From: Aptenodytes patagonicus
Taxonomy: Eukaryota > Chordata > Aves > Sphenisciformes > Spheniscidae
Reading direction: 5' to 3'
DNA: 64,000 nucleotides
Assembly: GCF_965638725.1 (NCBI RefSeq)
Contig: NC_134956.1
Coordinates: 186,001-250,000 of the forward strand
Shown here: positions 36,880 to 48,807 of the stretch, piece after piece
Position numbering within the stretch: the stretch's first letter is position 1
Layout: every line of letters begins with the position of its first letter
The notes under the pieces: model-generated
What the model saw: only the letters and a program-made list of their open reading frames with translations
What the model was told of the DNA's origin: nothing
Databases searched by the model: none
Made by a program: the position numbers and the translations under genes

Positions 36880-37400
36880 GACAAACAGGCGCGGGGCCAG
36901 CACACAGCTTGGTGGCATGGGGAGCATGGGGAGCACATGGGCACGTGGCCAACCGTGGGAACAGGGTTTGCCTCCCCCGTGGGAAATACAGCCACATTGG
37001 GGCAAACCCGCCCGGTTCAGTGCTGGGGGCAGCAGCACAGAGGGGACAGAGATGTCTGTGCCATGCAGAGCCGGGCTCTCTGGGCACGAGTGGCAGCACG
37101 TTCCTGTCAGGGACAGTGGATGCAGCCCACAGCCAGGTGGCATCCCCACCTGCACTGAGGGTAGAAAAGAGGGGTCGGGTCATCTGCACCACCCCGGGTG
37201 TCAGGGTGCTGCCGTGGCCATGGGGGACCCCACCTGCAGCCAGGGGGGTGGCCTTGCTCCCACCCAAATTCCCCCAGCACTTGTGGCCACAGGCCAGGGT
37301 GTCCCAGCCCAGCCTACCCATCCTCCTGTGTGACCCCATGGGCAAGGGGCTCCCCCTTACCTGCCCACGCAGGCGCTCGCCCTCGCACCCCTCCTCATCC
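36880..37400 (+). repeat. promoter-type CD1 duplicate without exons
   Basis: Aligns by eye with 20850-21260 upstream of CD1 copy A (ggtgacaaa.aggc.ggggcc, gacagtggatgcagccca, agaaaagaggggt.gggtc) and partly with 31960-32050 upstream of copy C. Near 37335 it jumps to sequence like the start of copy A intron 1 (ccatgggcaaggggct). No exon 1 is present. It is probably the remains of a further CD1 unit. Confidence 0.6.
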
Positions 37401-38600
37401 CCCTTCCCACTGTGTCCCTACCCCATCCCTGTCCCCTTCCCCCACCCCCAACGTCCTTCCCTCTCCCCACACACCCCCAGCCCTGGCGCTGGCCCCCTTC
37501 CTCATCCCAAACCGCCCGTTCCCTGTTCCCCTTCCACAGCCCCACCTGTCTCTCCTCTGTCCCCACGGGTCCCTTCCTCCTCCCCACACGTCCCATGCCC
37601 CTACCCCATGGCGCAAGGGCGAGACGGGGTCCTGGGTACCCCGCGCTCACGGCTCGACGCCCAGCCCAGGACCCCCAGCAGCAGCCCAAGGCCTGCCCTG
37701 GCCTTACCGCGCCCAAGTACTGCACCTGATGTCGCCGGGCGCCAGGCAGATCCCCGGCCCTGGCCCTCCTCACCGCCAGGCACAGCAGCCCCGATGACCC
37801 ACCCAGCCCAGGCGGCCCTCATGGTGCCCCCGCCCTCCCCACGCTGCCATTGGCTGTGCCATGGCCCACTCACCAATGGCAATCCGTGCTGCTCCTAGCG
37901 TCACCGGGCGCCTGGCGGATGAGGGGCGAGCATGGCTGGGGATGGGGGAGAGGGCCGCCTCACACCAGCCTGGCCTGCGGGGACGCCCCCAGCACCTGGA
38001 GGGCCATGGATGACCCAAGGGGGTTTCCCATCCCAGTCCTCGCCAGGACCATCCTCCCAGGCAGTGCCCATCAGCCACCAGCTCCAAAGGCCCCTTTCTG
38101 GCCCATTCCCAGCCCTGTCCCATGTCATCCAGCTGCCATGGCATCACCCCTGTGGTGCCCAGGGCTCAGGGGGTGGCCCTCGCTCTCAGCGCTGGGGGTC
38201 CCCGAGCTGGGGCCTGTGACGCTGTGACACCACAATCCCCGCCGCGGGCCGCTCTCCGTGTCTTTCCTCCATCCCGTACGCCAGCATCCTCTGCCAGACA
38301 GGGGTGAAGGCAGCAGACATGCACTGCACTGCCTTTGGATCTGCAGGGAGGCACCCCCTTCCCAAGGAGCCCCCGCTCCCACATGGGGACACTCTCCTTC
38401 CCCGAGCAGGACGAGGAGCCCAGCCCACCCCCTGATCAAGGGGTTCTCCGGCCATTGAGGACAAGTGCTGTAGGAGCGTGGGAGATCCCAGGGGACACGG
38501 AGGAACCATGACAGCAGTCCCTGAAATAGGTGAGCAGAGTGACAGCAAGAGAAGGTCCGTGCAGCTCCTCACCCTTGGAGGCGAGACCAGCAGCATCTGG
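37400..38600. other. CT/GC-rich sequence without a recognised gene
   Basis: A pyrimidine-rich run (37380-37600), then GC-rich sequence with two facing CCAAT-type sites near 37848 (ccattggctg) and 37873 (caccaatggc). This could be a promoter, but I cannot connect it to an exon. Confidence 0.35.
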
Positions 38601-38603
38601 TCC

Positions 38604-38785
38604 CTAGTGCTCACACACGCGCTCAGCAAGCTTGACTGCATCATTGGCTCCTTCAGACAAACCTTTGGACAGGTTGAGCGTGCAGTCATAATCAACACGT
38701 GACAATTTAAACTTAAGCTTCTTGAACATGCCCAACACAAGGTCCTGCAGTGCTTCCAAAGGGATGTCCCAGGAATTCACCTCTC
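38604..38785 (-). other. exon-like coding segment, unassigned
   Basis: The minus strand has an acceptor-like cagcag at 38786-38791, then about 60 codons free of stops with a well-mixed, amphipathic composition (SWDIPLEALQDLVLGMFKKL, VDYDCTLNLSKGLSEGANDA, KLAERVCEH) ending in TAG at 38604-38606. I do not recognise the family. No partner exons could be joined with confidence. It may be a terminal exon of an unknown gene or of a processed copy. Confidence 0.35.
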
Positions 38786-39089
38786 CTGCTGTCACATGAT
38801 GAAATAAATACCCTGGAAAAAGGCAAGACTTTAAAAATAAATTCTCTCCCAAGAACACAGTGCTTCTCTGAGCCTTTTCCTGCAGCCCCTGCCTCAGTCA
38901 AAGGGCTGACGTACGGAGTCAGGCTGTGATGGAGCTGCAGCAACATCCCCACTTGCCACGCACACAAACCAGAGAGAGGAGCCACAAGGCACCCAAGGAA
39001 CCTGTGGGCCCTCCTGCAGGGACAGTCACTGTGGCAGGGCGGGGGCTGTACCCTCCACATTTCTGGAGGCCGTGCTTAGCCCAGGAGTA

Positions 39090-39660
39090 GCAGTGAGCCT
39101 CTAGGACCCTGACATACAGCATGTTTCCCAGCCCAGGAGCAACAGCAGTGCTCTGGGAGCCTCATACACAGCAGCGTGCTAGTCAGCCGGGAGAGCGGTG
39201 GGGATCACGGACATGTGCCCATAGCACCGTGCTTAGCAGTGGTGCTCCAGTCGAGCAGCAGCATTCCCATTGACGGTATACCAGCAAGGCCTGGGATGCA
39301 GGCACACGGCTGTGTGCCCAACCAGCGCACTGGTGGAGCTCCATGGAGCAGTGGCTCCATCCCCAGGAGGCTGAAACCCTCACACAAAGCAGCATTCCTA
39401 TCTCTGGGGTAGCACTGGGGACGCTGGCTCACAGTAGCGTGCCCAGATGCAGTGCACCAGAGGGGCTTGAGGATGCACGCCCTCAGCAGCGTTCGTTTCC
39501 ATCGTGGGTGCCCCAGCGGGATTTGGAGCCCTTGTGCACAGAAGCTCTCCCATCCCTGCCAGACAAGATGGCTCAGGGACTTTGCGTAGCGTTTTTTCTC
39601 AACAACACTGCGACGGCAGGTCTCGGGAAGCCTCGCACATAGCAGTGATCCCATCAGCAT
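39090..39660. repeat. diverged ~75-bp tandem repeat
   Basis: Recurring pieces of the form (a)cacagcag(t/c)g separated by about 70-85 bp, with heavily diverged flanks. Only weakly periodic. Confidence 0.3.
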
Positions 39661-39689
39661 GAGACCGGTGGTGATCGAGGACCTGGGGA

Positions 39690-40000
39690 CTGGCTTGTGC
39701 AGGTGATTGTGACGTCACTTGTGGCTGAGTAGCTCATAGGGCAGGGGCAGAACCTGGCTTGTGTCATGCCTATGAGGTCACCGATGGCTGAATAGCCTTC
39801 AGAGCAGGAGCAGGCGCCTGGCTTTTGTAGGTGCTTGTGAGTTCACTGGTGGCTGAGTAGGTGATAAGGAAGAGCAGGCCCATGGCCTGTGCTGTTTCTC
39901 ATAAGCCCACTGGTGGCTGAGTAGCTGATAGGCAGGAGCAGGCACCTGGCTTGTGCAGGTGCTTGTGATGCCATAGGTGGCTGAGTAGCTTTGCAGGTTG
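39690..40000 (-). repeat. ~60-bp tandem repeat, four to five units
   Basis: Units centre on cctggcttgtgcaggtgctt followed by gtgac(g)tcac, gtggctgagtag and ctgataggcaggagcagg. The reverse complement of the same unit occurs at 51.08-51.20 kb, 52.12-52.21 kb and, as single diverged copies, at 19.46 and 25.50 kb. Confidence 0.75.
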
Positions 40001-40075
40001 GAAGAACTGTTGCACCTCTGGTTCCAGTCTGGCTGCTTCGGCAGGTGCAGCAATGGTGCAGGAATCCCATTCCTG

Positions 40076-40235
40076 CTTTGCTTGCACATGCAGCTTTTGC
40101 TTTACCTATTGAACTGTCTTTACCTCAACCCACGAGTTTTCTCACTTTTACCCTTCTGATCCTCCTCCCCATCCCACTGGACAGGAGGGAGCGAGCGGTT
40201 GTGTAGGGCTGAGCTGCTCGTTGGGGTTAAAGCAC
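40076..40235 (+). repeat. LTR 3' fragment, same family as the solo LTR at 41.6 kb
   Basis: Contains ttgctttacctattgaactg, ctcaacccacgagttttctc and a closing gttggggttaaa. This is the 3' part of the LTR family seen on the minus strand at 41600-42159. Confidence 0.65.
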
Positions 40236-40239
40236 AGCA

Positions 40240-41590
40240 GTGTCTCCGTCCTACGTTTAGACTAGGAGTGCTTTAGAAAGGAGCTTTCTGCTGGGATTTG
40301 CACAGCTCATAGCCCAGGATAGCCGTGTCCGTGACCATCACACGGGTTTCACTCTGCCAAGCCAAGCTGTGATACAAGGGCTTTGGCCTTCCCCGTCTCC
40401 CAAACAAAGCCAGAAATAGCGTTATATTATCAAGCTCCTATGGAACATAAAGGGAGCTTGTCAGGAAACAATTGTGTACTGCTGCGCAGGCTTTGAACGA
40501 GCGCTGGTGAAAAAGCTGACCAGCAGCAGGTTGTCACTAGAGGACACTCGGACTGCAAGTGTATGTATTTCCCAGAGTTCACTTACCTGGCAGGAGGTCT
40601 GCTTTGATGGCCCCGTGCCGGAAGGACGTGGGCTGCACAGGCGGGCATTTATAGACGTGTCTGTTGTACTTCCCAGTGGAATAATCACCTAAGGCGGAGG
40701 AGAACAGTGCAGAAGCAGTGAAGTTCTGGCCTTTTTCTCAAGCCAAGAATGCAATTTCACCAGGAGATGGCTCTCCTTAGCAGCTGCAGACAGCTGCCAG
40801 CTGTCTGAAAACATCTACAGCTCTTTTAGGGGGTGAGCTGATTGTTTTGTACCCACTAACGCAGGGCAAAAAGAAAGCATGTTTGTCTTCTCTGAATGAA
40901 CGGTTGGAGAAATGTTACTCACGTGGTCCACGTGCGATCTTGGTGTTTATCTTGGGAAGTCTGCAGATGGGATATGCTGGAGCCACATTCTTCCCGTTCC
41001 TGGTCACGGAGGGCTCCACATAGTCATGAGGACCGGGGGAGCGGATGTCTTCTGCGGGAGGTTTGCCCCTTTAACTTGTGTAAGTGGGGGCTTCGGTTTT
41101 GGTGGGACTGTGCTTCAGGTAAGCTAGGACAAAAAGCATGTGAAAGGACACCTGCATGCAACTGCATATTTAAAGCCCCTTTGTAACTGAAGGAGTTTGA
41201 GTTTCCAGCCTCATGAAATTCCCTTCATGGGTAACTTTTTCCTCCAAGAATGATACACACTTGTAGTGCCAAAGAGTAAATCGCTAAGCACAAAGGGGTT
41301 CACAACTGCACTGCTAAATTATCTTAAAAAGAAAGCGGCTCTCCTGCCAGCATGGTTCCTGTGACTATCGGGGAGAATAAAAAAAAAACCAACTTCCTGA
41401 AACAACAGTGTAGGCACTTGCTAATTAATGGTAATATCAAGAACAATCTATGGTGCTGATGTATTCTAACCCCATAAGAAGTTGCTAAGCTGACTTGAAG
41501 CAAATGTGAAGAACGATTCTGTGATTTTTCTTTTTGCTTTTCCAGGAGTCCAGGTGGGAAGATCACCAGCAAATGCTGCACAGTCAGTAG
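40240..41590. other. no recognisable gene
   Basis: Mixed sequence with short open frames and no recognisable domain or repeat end. Confidence 0.45.
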
Positions 41591-41599
41591 CTGTTACTG

Positions 41600-41745
41600 T
41601 GTCGTGGTTTAACCTCAGTCGGCAACTGAGCACCACACAGCTGCTCGCTCACTCCCCTCCCCCGGTGGGATGGGGGAGAGAATCGGAAAAGTGATAAAAA
41701 CTCATGGGTTGAGATAAAAACAGTTTAATATTTGAAATAAAATAA

Positions 41746-41782
<37 letters not shown>

Positions 41783-42159
41783 TACAAAGCAAGTGATGCA
41801 CAGTGCAATTGCTCACCACCCGCCGACCGATGCCCAGCCAGTCCCCGAGCAGCGGCCCCCCCCGGCCAGCTTTCCCCCAGTTTATGTACTGAGCATGACG
41901 TCCCATGGTATGGAATGTCCCTTTGGCCAGTTTGGGTCAGCTGTCCTGGCTGTGCCCCCTCCCAGCTTCTTGTGCACCTCCAGCCTTCTCAGTCGGTAGA
42001 GCATGGGAAGCTGGAAAGTCCTTGACTAGTGTAAGCACTGCTCAGCAACAACTAAAACATCGGCACGTTATCAACGTTATTCTCACCCTAAATCCAAAAC
42101 ACAGCACTGTACCAGCTACTAGGAAGGAAATTAACTCTACCCCAGCCGAAACCAGGACA
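41600..42159 (-). repeat. solo LTR with 4-bp target-site duplication
   Basis: Minus-strand ends are TGTCCTGGTTTCGGCTG and AACCACGACA. The element is flanked by ACTG on both sides (41596-41599 and 42160-42163). No viral genes adjoin it. A (TAA)n run lies inside. Two further truncated relatives are at 40.08 kb and 53.42 kb. Confidence 0.8.
41735..41783 (+). repeat. (AATAAAAT)/(TAA)n microsatellite
   Basis: A short A-rich run, then about 14 TAA units, inside the solo LTR. Confidence 0.9.
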
Positions 42160-42280
42160 ACTGGTAGGAAAATGGCACCCTCCTAGCCATGGCAAATCAG
42201 AGCTTTATAATGAAATAAAGTCCATGTGTGGCAGTGGTTTTCAGAAACTACTGCAGTGATAAAGGACTTTAAAAAAATCA

Positions 42281-45200
42281 TAGAATCATAGAATCATATA
42301 GTATCTCATGTTGGAAGGGACCCGTAAGGATCATCGAGTCCAACTCCCTGCTCCTCGCAGGACTACCTAACACTAAACGATATGACTAAGAGCGTCCTCC
42401 AGACGCTCCTTGAACTCTGACAGGCTTGGTCAGAGTTCCACTGACCACTTTCCTGGGGAGCCTGTTCCAGTGACTGACCAGCCTCTCGGTGAAGAACCTT
42501 TTCCTAATGTCCAGTCTGAACTTCCCCCGATGCAGCTTCACTCCGTTTCCTCGTGTCCTGTCGCTGGTCACCAGAGAGAGGAGATCAGCACCTCCCCCTC
42601 CGCCGCCCCCCTTGAGGAAGGTGTAGACTCTGATGAGGTCCCCCCTCAGCCTTCTCTTCTCCAAGCTGAACAAGCCGAGTGACCTCAGCCGCTCCTCATA
42701 AGTCTTGCCCTCGAGGCCTTTCATCATCTCAGTCTCCCTCCTCTGGACACACTCTAGGAGTCTGATGTCCTTCTTGTACTGAGGTGCCCAAAACTGCACA
42801 CAGTACTCGAGGTGGGGCCGCACCACTGCAGCGTAGGGTGGGACAATCGCCTGCCTCAGCGGGCTAGCGATGCTGTGCTTGATGCACCCCAGGACACGGG
42901 GTGCACCCTTTTGGCTGCCAGGGCACACTGTTGACTCCTATTCAACTTGCCGTCAACCCAACCCCCCAGATCTCTTTCCGCAGGGCTGCTCTCCAGCCTC
43001 TCATCCCCCAGTTTGTACGTATAACCAGGATTACCCCACCCCAGGTGCAGAATCCGGCACTTGCTCTTGTTAAATTTCATACGGTTGGTGATTGCCCAGC
43101 TCTCTAGTCTATCCAGATCTCTCTATAAGGCCTCTCTAGCTTCGAGGGAGTCCACAGCTCCTCGTAGTTTAGTATCATCAGGAAACTGAATTAATGTATA
43201 TTTGATTCCTGTATCCAGATCATTTATAAAAGCATTAAAGAGCACTGGCCCTAAAATTGAGCCCTGGGGAACCCCACTGGTGACTGGCCACCAGCCTGAT
43301 GTAACCCCATTAACTATAACCCTCTCAGCCCGACCCGTCAGCCAATTCCTCACCCAATGTATTATGGACTTGTCTAGCTGTGTGCTGGACATTTTGTCCA
43401 GAAGGGTACTGTGAGAGACAGTATCAAAAGCTTTGCTAAAATCCAAAAACTCCACATCTACTGGCTTCCCTTGATCAACTGGATGGTTGACCTTGTCATA
43501 AAAGGAAATTAAGTTAGTTGAACAGGACTTTTGCACTCATGAACCCATGCTGGCTATGACCAATGACTCCATTGATTCTCAAGTGTTTTTCAATAGCTCG
43601 CAGAATAACCTTCTCCATAATTTTACCAGGTACTGAAGTGAGACTGACAGGCCTGTAATTACCAGGGTCTTCTTTCTTTCCCTTCTTGAAAACTGCATTT
43701 GCCAGCTTCCAGTCAACTGGGACCTCTCCAGATTCTCAAGACCATTGAAAAATAATGGAGAGAGGTCCCGTGATAACATCAGCCATCTCTTTCAGTACCC
43801 TGGGATGAATGCCATCGAGCCCCATAGATTTATGTGCATCCAGCTGGAGCAGCAAGTCTCGAACAAGTTCAGGGTCGGCTGGGAGTTTATCATCCCCCCC
43901 AGTCATGGTCTTCCAACACAGGACTCCAGGGGTCCCAGGGCCCATCATCAGTGTTAAAGACAGAGGTGAAGGCGGCATTAAATGTCCCTCATTTGTCTAT
44001 GTCCCTATTTGTGAGGTGACTGACCTCATCAAGTAATGGACCAATGTTATCTCTGATCCTCCTTTTGCTGTTAACATATTTTAAAAATGTCCTTCACAGT
44101 GCTGGCCAGCTTGAACTCTAATCAAGCTTTGGCTGCACAGATTTTCTCTCTACAGCAAAGTGACCAGCATTCACGGACCCCAATACCTTCAAAAGCAGAT
44201 TCCCAGGGGACCTTACTAACTAGCTCCTTCGGCAGCCCCAAGTCTGCTCTCCCCATATCCAGGGCTGAAGTTTTGCTTGCAGTTTTTCTCCTATCACCAA
44301 CAATTTGAAACTCAACTACTTTGTGGTCACTGTGACCAAGACAGCCACCAATCACAACTTTGCCCATGGGTTTACAAACAACAAATCTAGGAGGGCACCT
44401 TTCCTAGTCAGCTCCCTTAGTACCTGCACCAAGAAGTTATCTTCAACGTGCTTCAGGAATTTCCTGGACCTGTTTGTGCCCACTGTATGATACTCCCAGT
44501 TGATGTCTGGGAAGTTAAAATCACCCGTAAGGACAAGGGCAGCTGATCTAGAGATATCCCTTAATTCCTTCTAGAATAATTCAACAGTGTTGTTGTCCTG
44601 GCTGGCTGGTCAGTAGTAGACTCCCACAACAACATCCGCTTTATCTGCTTTCTCCTTAATCCTTACCCAGAGGCTCTCAACCATGTCATTGCCAACTGTA
44701 AGTGCCACACAGTCCAACCCCTCCCTTAAATACAGTGCCACCCCCCTGCCTCGCCTGCCCTGCCTATCCCTCCTGAAGAGCCTATAACCATCCATCACAG
44801 CAACCCAGCCACAGGACTCATCCCACCAAGTTTCGCTTATGCCAATGATGTCATAGTTCCGTAACTGGGCCAATGCTTCTCGCTCCTCTTGTTTATTCCT
44901 CATGCTGCGCACATTAGTACAGAGACGTTTCAAATGTGCTCCAGTGTACTCAGTGCATTGTGGAGCAGGCTGAAGGACCTCACTAGCACACTCCCTCAAA
45001 CATTGGTGTGCCACCCCCAGGCTTATCTCTAGCAAGCCTGGTTTTATCCTTTTCCCCCTTCAACTCTAGTTTAAAGCTCTTTCAATAAGACCTGCTAACT
45101 TCTGTGCAGAGATCCTTTTCCCCCTTTGAGAAAGGTGTACCCTATCTGTTGCCTGCAGACCTGGTGTCGTGTTGACTGACCCATGATCAAAAAACCCAAA

Positions 45201-45520
45201 ATTCTGCCGGTGACACCAGTCACAGAGCCAGGCATTGATCATCTGGGTCTTCTTCTTTCTTCCCTCATCATTCCCTGCAACTGGAAGAATAGAGGAGAAA
45301 CTACTTGTGCTCCTGATCCCTTAACCAGTCATTCCAAGGCTCTGAAGTCTCTTTTGATTGCCCTTGGACTTCTTATTGCAACTTCATCGCTGCCTACATG
45401 AAAGAGCAATAATGGATAATAATCCTAGGGCTGTACCAGGGTAGGAAGTTTTCTCATCGCATCTTTAACCTAGGCCCCAGCGAGGCAGCAGCCTTCCCTA
45501 AGAAGTGGGTCAGGTCAGCA
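42281..45520 (-). mobile_element. CR1 LINE, near full-length, defective
   Basis: From the 3' tail (tcatagaatcatagaatcat) at 42281 the minus strand runs through the ORF2 C-terminus, reverse transcriptase ([40 protein letters not shown], and FPDDTKL in place of the usual catalytic FADD), and endonuclease (LCTNVRSMRNKQEE, YDIIGISETWWDESCGW) to a 5' part at about 45.5 kb. Several frameshifts. The FADD-to-FPDD change alone would impair catalysis. Confidence 0.9.
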
Positions 45521-46750
45521 TAGATATTATGTTTATACATCATACGTTTCATACGTATTATGTTTATACAACATGCATTTCATATGTATTATGAAAGCAA
45601 TTTTAATAATATGTAGCCAAGAAATCAAAACTTTACTCCTATTACAAAGAAGAAGAAAATGATGAGGTGGGAGCAACAAGTTAAGTGCAAAAATACAAGA
45701 CAAGCTTCCTCCTGTGAATGCCTTTGTAGTAATTTCACATGCAAGGGAGGTACACAGTTCTGTCTTTAGCTGTCTGGAGAGCAACTGCTCTTGATCCTGA
45801 ACACCAAGGCTGACCCCAGCTCCCCACAGCAGAACTGAGCAGAGACATTTCCCAGTTCCCCTGAGTGCTGAACAGGCAAACTGCCCAGCCTGCGTGCGGC
45901 AGTGGCGTTTAGTGTAGCAAAGGGTTAAGGGGCAGCTGAGGTATGAGAGCGATCCTGTGTTCAGCAGCATCAGGCCGCTCTGTCCTGTGTTATCCTGAGC
46001 AGCGTTAGCAGCATAAGCCTTCCTCTGCCAATCCCTGCCATGGCTGCACCTGGGAGCGTGGAGGTCTGGAGAAAAGGGAAATGGCTTTGTAGCTGATTTT
46101 ACCATTGGAGTCCTAAATGCGCCGTATACCACGCTGATCCTCGTTTTACCTGTTGTCCGTGGGCTTGAGTACTTGGGTCCAGGGTGAACTTGCTTCACTT
46201 GGGTGAACTAGGCCATTATGGGGCCCCATGGGCAATGAGGTCTCCAGGTCCTCACCCAGGTCTTGTCCATGCTGGAAGGTGCTTACAGAGCCTAAGGCAA
46301 GAGAACAAGAGTTACTAATGGGCCTCCGTGAAAGAGGTTGGATTTTATTTCTTTTTTTTTCTCTTACCATTCAAATTTCTCCACTTTGTCCTGTACCATC
46401 TGAGTCCTGTATTACAAAAAGAAAAAAAATGCTCTTTCAAATCTCCAGGGGCTTGAAGGCTGCTTCTCAGCCATGGAGTGAGGCAGCTCTTCCACACATC
46501 CTAACTTCAGTATCAGCTGAATGTGTCTCCACATAGTGTCTTAATATTCAATGAAATCCCCCCTCGGTATTTCCCAGGAACCTTGCATTGTCCTAGGAAT
46601 CATCCTTTCTCCTCTTGTACTCAAGGTAACTGCCTTTCAGGAGGTCATCAGTAATACACTCCTTAATACCACTGCTACCATCTTACTATGGAGTTCCTGC
46701 TGCATCTCCTCATCTTTCCTAATCAGCATGGCGGGCTGACAAAATTATTT
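45521..46750. other. no recognisable gene
   Basis: The minus-strand frame at 45533-46198 is long (221 codons) but low in recognisable features, and I could not support it as a gene. Confidence 0.4.
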
Positions 46751-46754
46751 GAGA

Positions 46755-48500
46755 TAATATTGCAGGTGCCATTGAAGATGCAGAGGCCACTAAAGAGGCA
46801 GATACCATTGCAGATAACACTACAGATGTAATTGCAGATGCCAGTGCCAAAGCAGATGCCAATGCCAAAGCAGATGTCATTGCAGATGCACATACATTGG
46901 CAGATGCCATTGCAGATGACAGTGCCAAAGCAGATGCCAGTGCCAAAGCAGATGTCACTGCAGATGTAGATCCTTTGCAGGTGCAGATTTCATTCCAGAT
47001 ACCATTGCAGATGCCATTGCAGGTGTCATTGCAGATGTAGATACCAATGCAGATGCAGATACAATCACAGTTGCCATTGCAGAAGCTGATATCATTGCAG
47101 ATACAATAGCAGATGCACACAGCATTGCAGATGACTGTGCAGATGTAGATACCATTGCAGATGCAGGTATGAAAACGAAGGCAGACACAGTTGCACATAA
47201 TGCTGCAGATGCAGATAACGCTGCAGATGCAGATACTGTTGCAGGCAGATGCAGATACCACCATGGCAGATGTAGTCACCATTGCAGATACCATTGCAGA
47301 TGCCACTGAAGATACCATTGCAGATGCAGATACCACTGCAGATGCCACTGAAGATATCATCGCAGATGCAGATGCCATTGCAGATGCCACTGAAGATACC
47401 ATCGCAGATGCAGATGCCATTGCAGATGCCACTGAAGATACCATCGCAGATGCAGATGCCATTGCAGATGCCACTGAAGATACCATCGCAGATGCAGATG
47501 CCATTGCAGATGCCACTGAAGATACCATCGCAGATGCAGATGCCACTGAAGATACCATCGCAGATGCAGATACCAGTGCAGATGCCATTGCAAATGCAGA
47601 TACAATTTCAGATGCAAAAGCAGACGGAGATGCCATTGGAGATGCAGACACCAGTGCAGATACCATCGGAGATAGAATTGCAGATGCAAATACCATTGCA
47701 GATACCAGTGCAGATACCATTACTGGATGCTACTTCAGATACCACAGCAGATGCAGATATCACTGAAGATGTAGATACCAATGCAGATGAAATCGCAGAT
47801 GCAGACACCATTTCAGATGCAGAGGCCACTGCAGATACTGATACCATTGCAAATGCCATTGCAGATGCAGGTATCATTGCAGATGCCATAGCAGATAGTG
47901 ACATCGTTGTAGCTATAAATACAGTTACCCATAATGATCCAGATACCAATACCATTATAGATACCATTGCCAGCACTATTACAGATTGTGATACCATTAC
48001 AGATAGTCACACCAATATTGATAGCATTAGAGATACCCCTGCAGATACTATTACAGGTAGAGATAAAATGGCACATACACATCTAGAAACCAAATACAAG
48101 TACACGTGCAGATACAGATACCACTACTGATACAGACACAGATACCATTAGAGACAGAGATAGTGGTACCATCACAAATACAGAGACTGGCACCATCACA
48201 GATACCATCAGAGAAACTGATATAATTTCAGACACATATATACACTCAATTGCAGATACAATTGCAAATACAGGCACAAAATATGTACAATTGCAGACAT
48301 AATTAAAGATAAAGAAACAATAAAACATACTATTATAAATACAAGTACAGTCACAGAAGCCATCACCCATACAATTGCAGATACAATTACAGATATTATA
48401 TAATTACACATACAATTACAGATACAAGTACGCAAGCACATATATTCCAGATGCAGATATCATTGCATATACCACTGCACATTCAGATACTATTGCAGAC
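46755..48500 (+). repeat. GCAGAT-based minisatellite with a 42-bp higher-order unit
   Basis: About 1.7 kb built from hexamer/12-mer variants of gcagatgccatt and gcagatacc. Four perfect 42-bp units start at 47371, 47413, 47455 and 47497 (each encodes DAIADATEDTIADA in one frame). The edges are more diverged, which suggests growth from the centre. Because the units are multiples of three and lack stops, long frames stay open on both strands. These are repeat artefacts. Confidence 0.9.
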
Positions 48501-48568
48501 CCCTTAATTCCTTCAAACTTTCAGTCCTCTTTTCCTCCTCCCTCTCTCCCTCTCTCCCTCCCTCCCCA

Positions 48569-48650
48569 CTTCCTTCCTTCCTTCCTTCCTTCCTTCCTTC
48601 TTTCCTTCCTTCCTTCCTTCCTTCCTTCCTTCCTTCCTTCCTTCCTTCCC
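48569..48650 (+). repeat. (CTTC)n microsatellite
   Basis: About 20 nearly perfect tetramers directly after the minisatellite and a CT-rich stretch. Confidence 0.95.
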
Positions 48651-48807
48651 CTCTGTTGTCCAAACGGTAATGACAACATGTTATAAACAAAGCTTTACTG
48701 AGGCAGTAAGAAAGAGGAGCAACAACGCGCCCATACAGCCACTCACCCAGTCACCGATAGCAAACACAGGATCGTAAGCGATGCTGTGCCTCCAGTGGAC
48801 TGCCAGG

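Noticed and set aside
36523-37898. Overlapping long plus-strand frames (211, 192, 329 and 199 codons)
   Set aside because: Three frames are open at once in CT/GC-rich sequence with Pro/Ser bias. The region aligns to non-coding CD1 flank.
45533-46198. 221-codon minus-strand frame
   Set aside because: No recognisable domain and no splice or polyA context. Its 3' part is a low-complexity tandem-looking stretch (repeated gtttatac/catacg pieces).
46719-47766. Long open frames on both strands (333 codons minus, 191 plus, and the overlapping 282-codon plus frame to 48130)
   Set aside because: They lie entirely in the hexamer-based minisatellite. Translation is monotonous, and several frames are open at once because the unit lacks stops.
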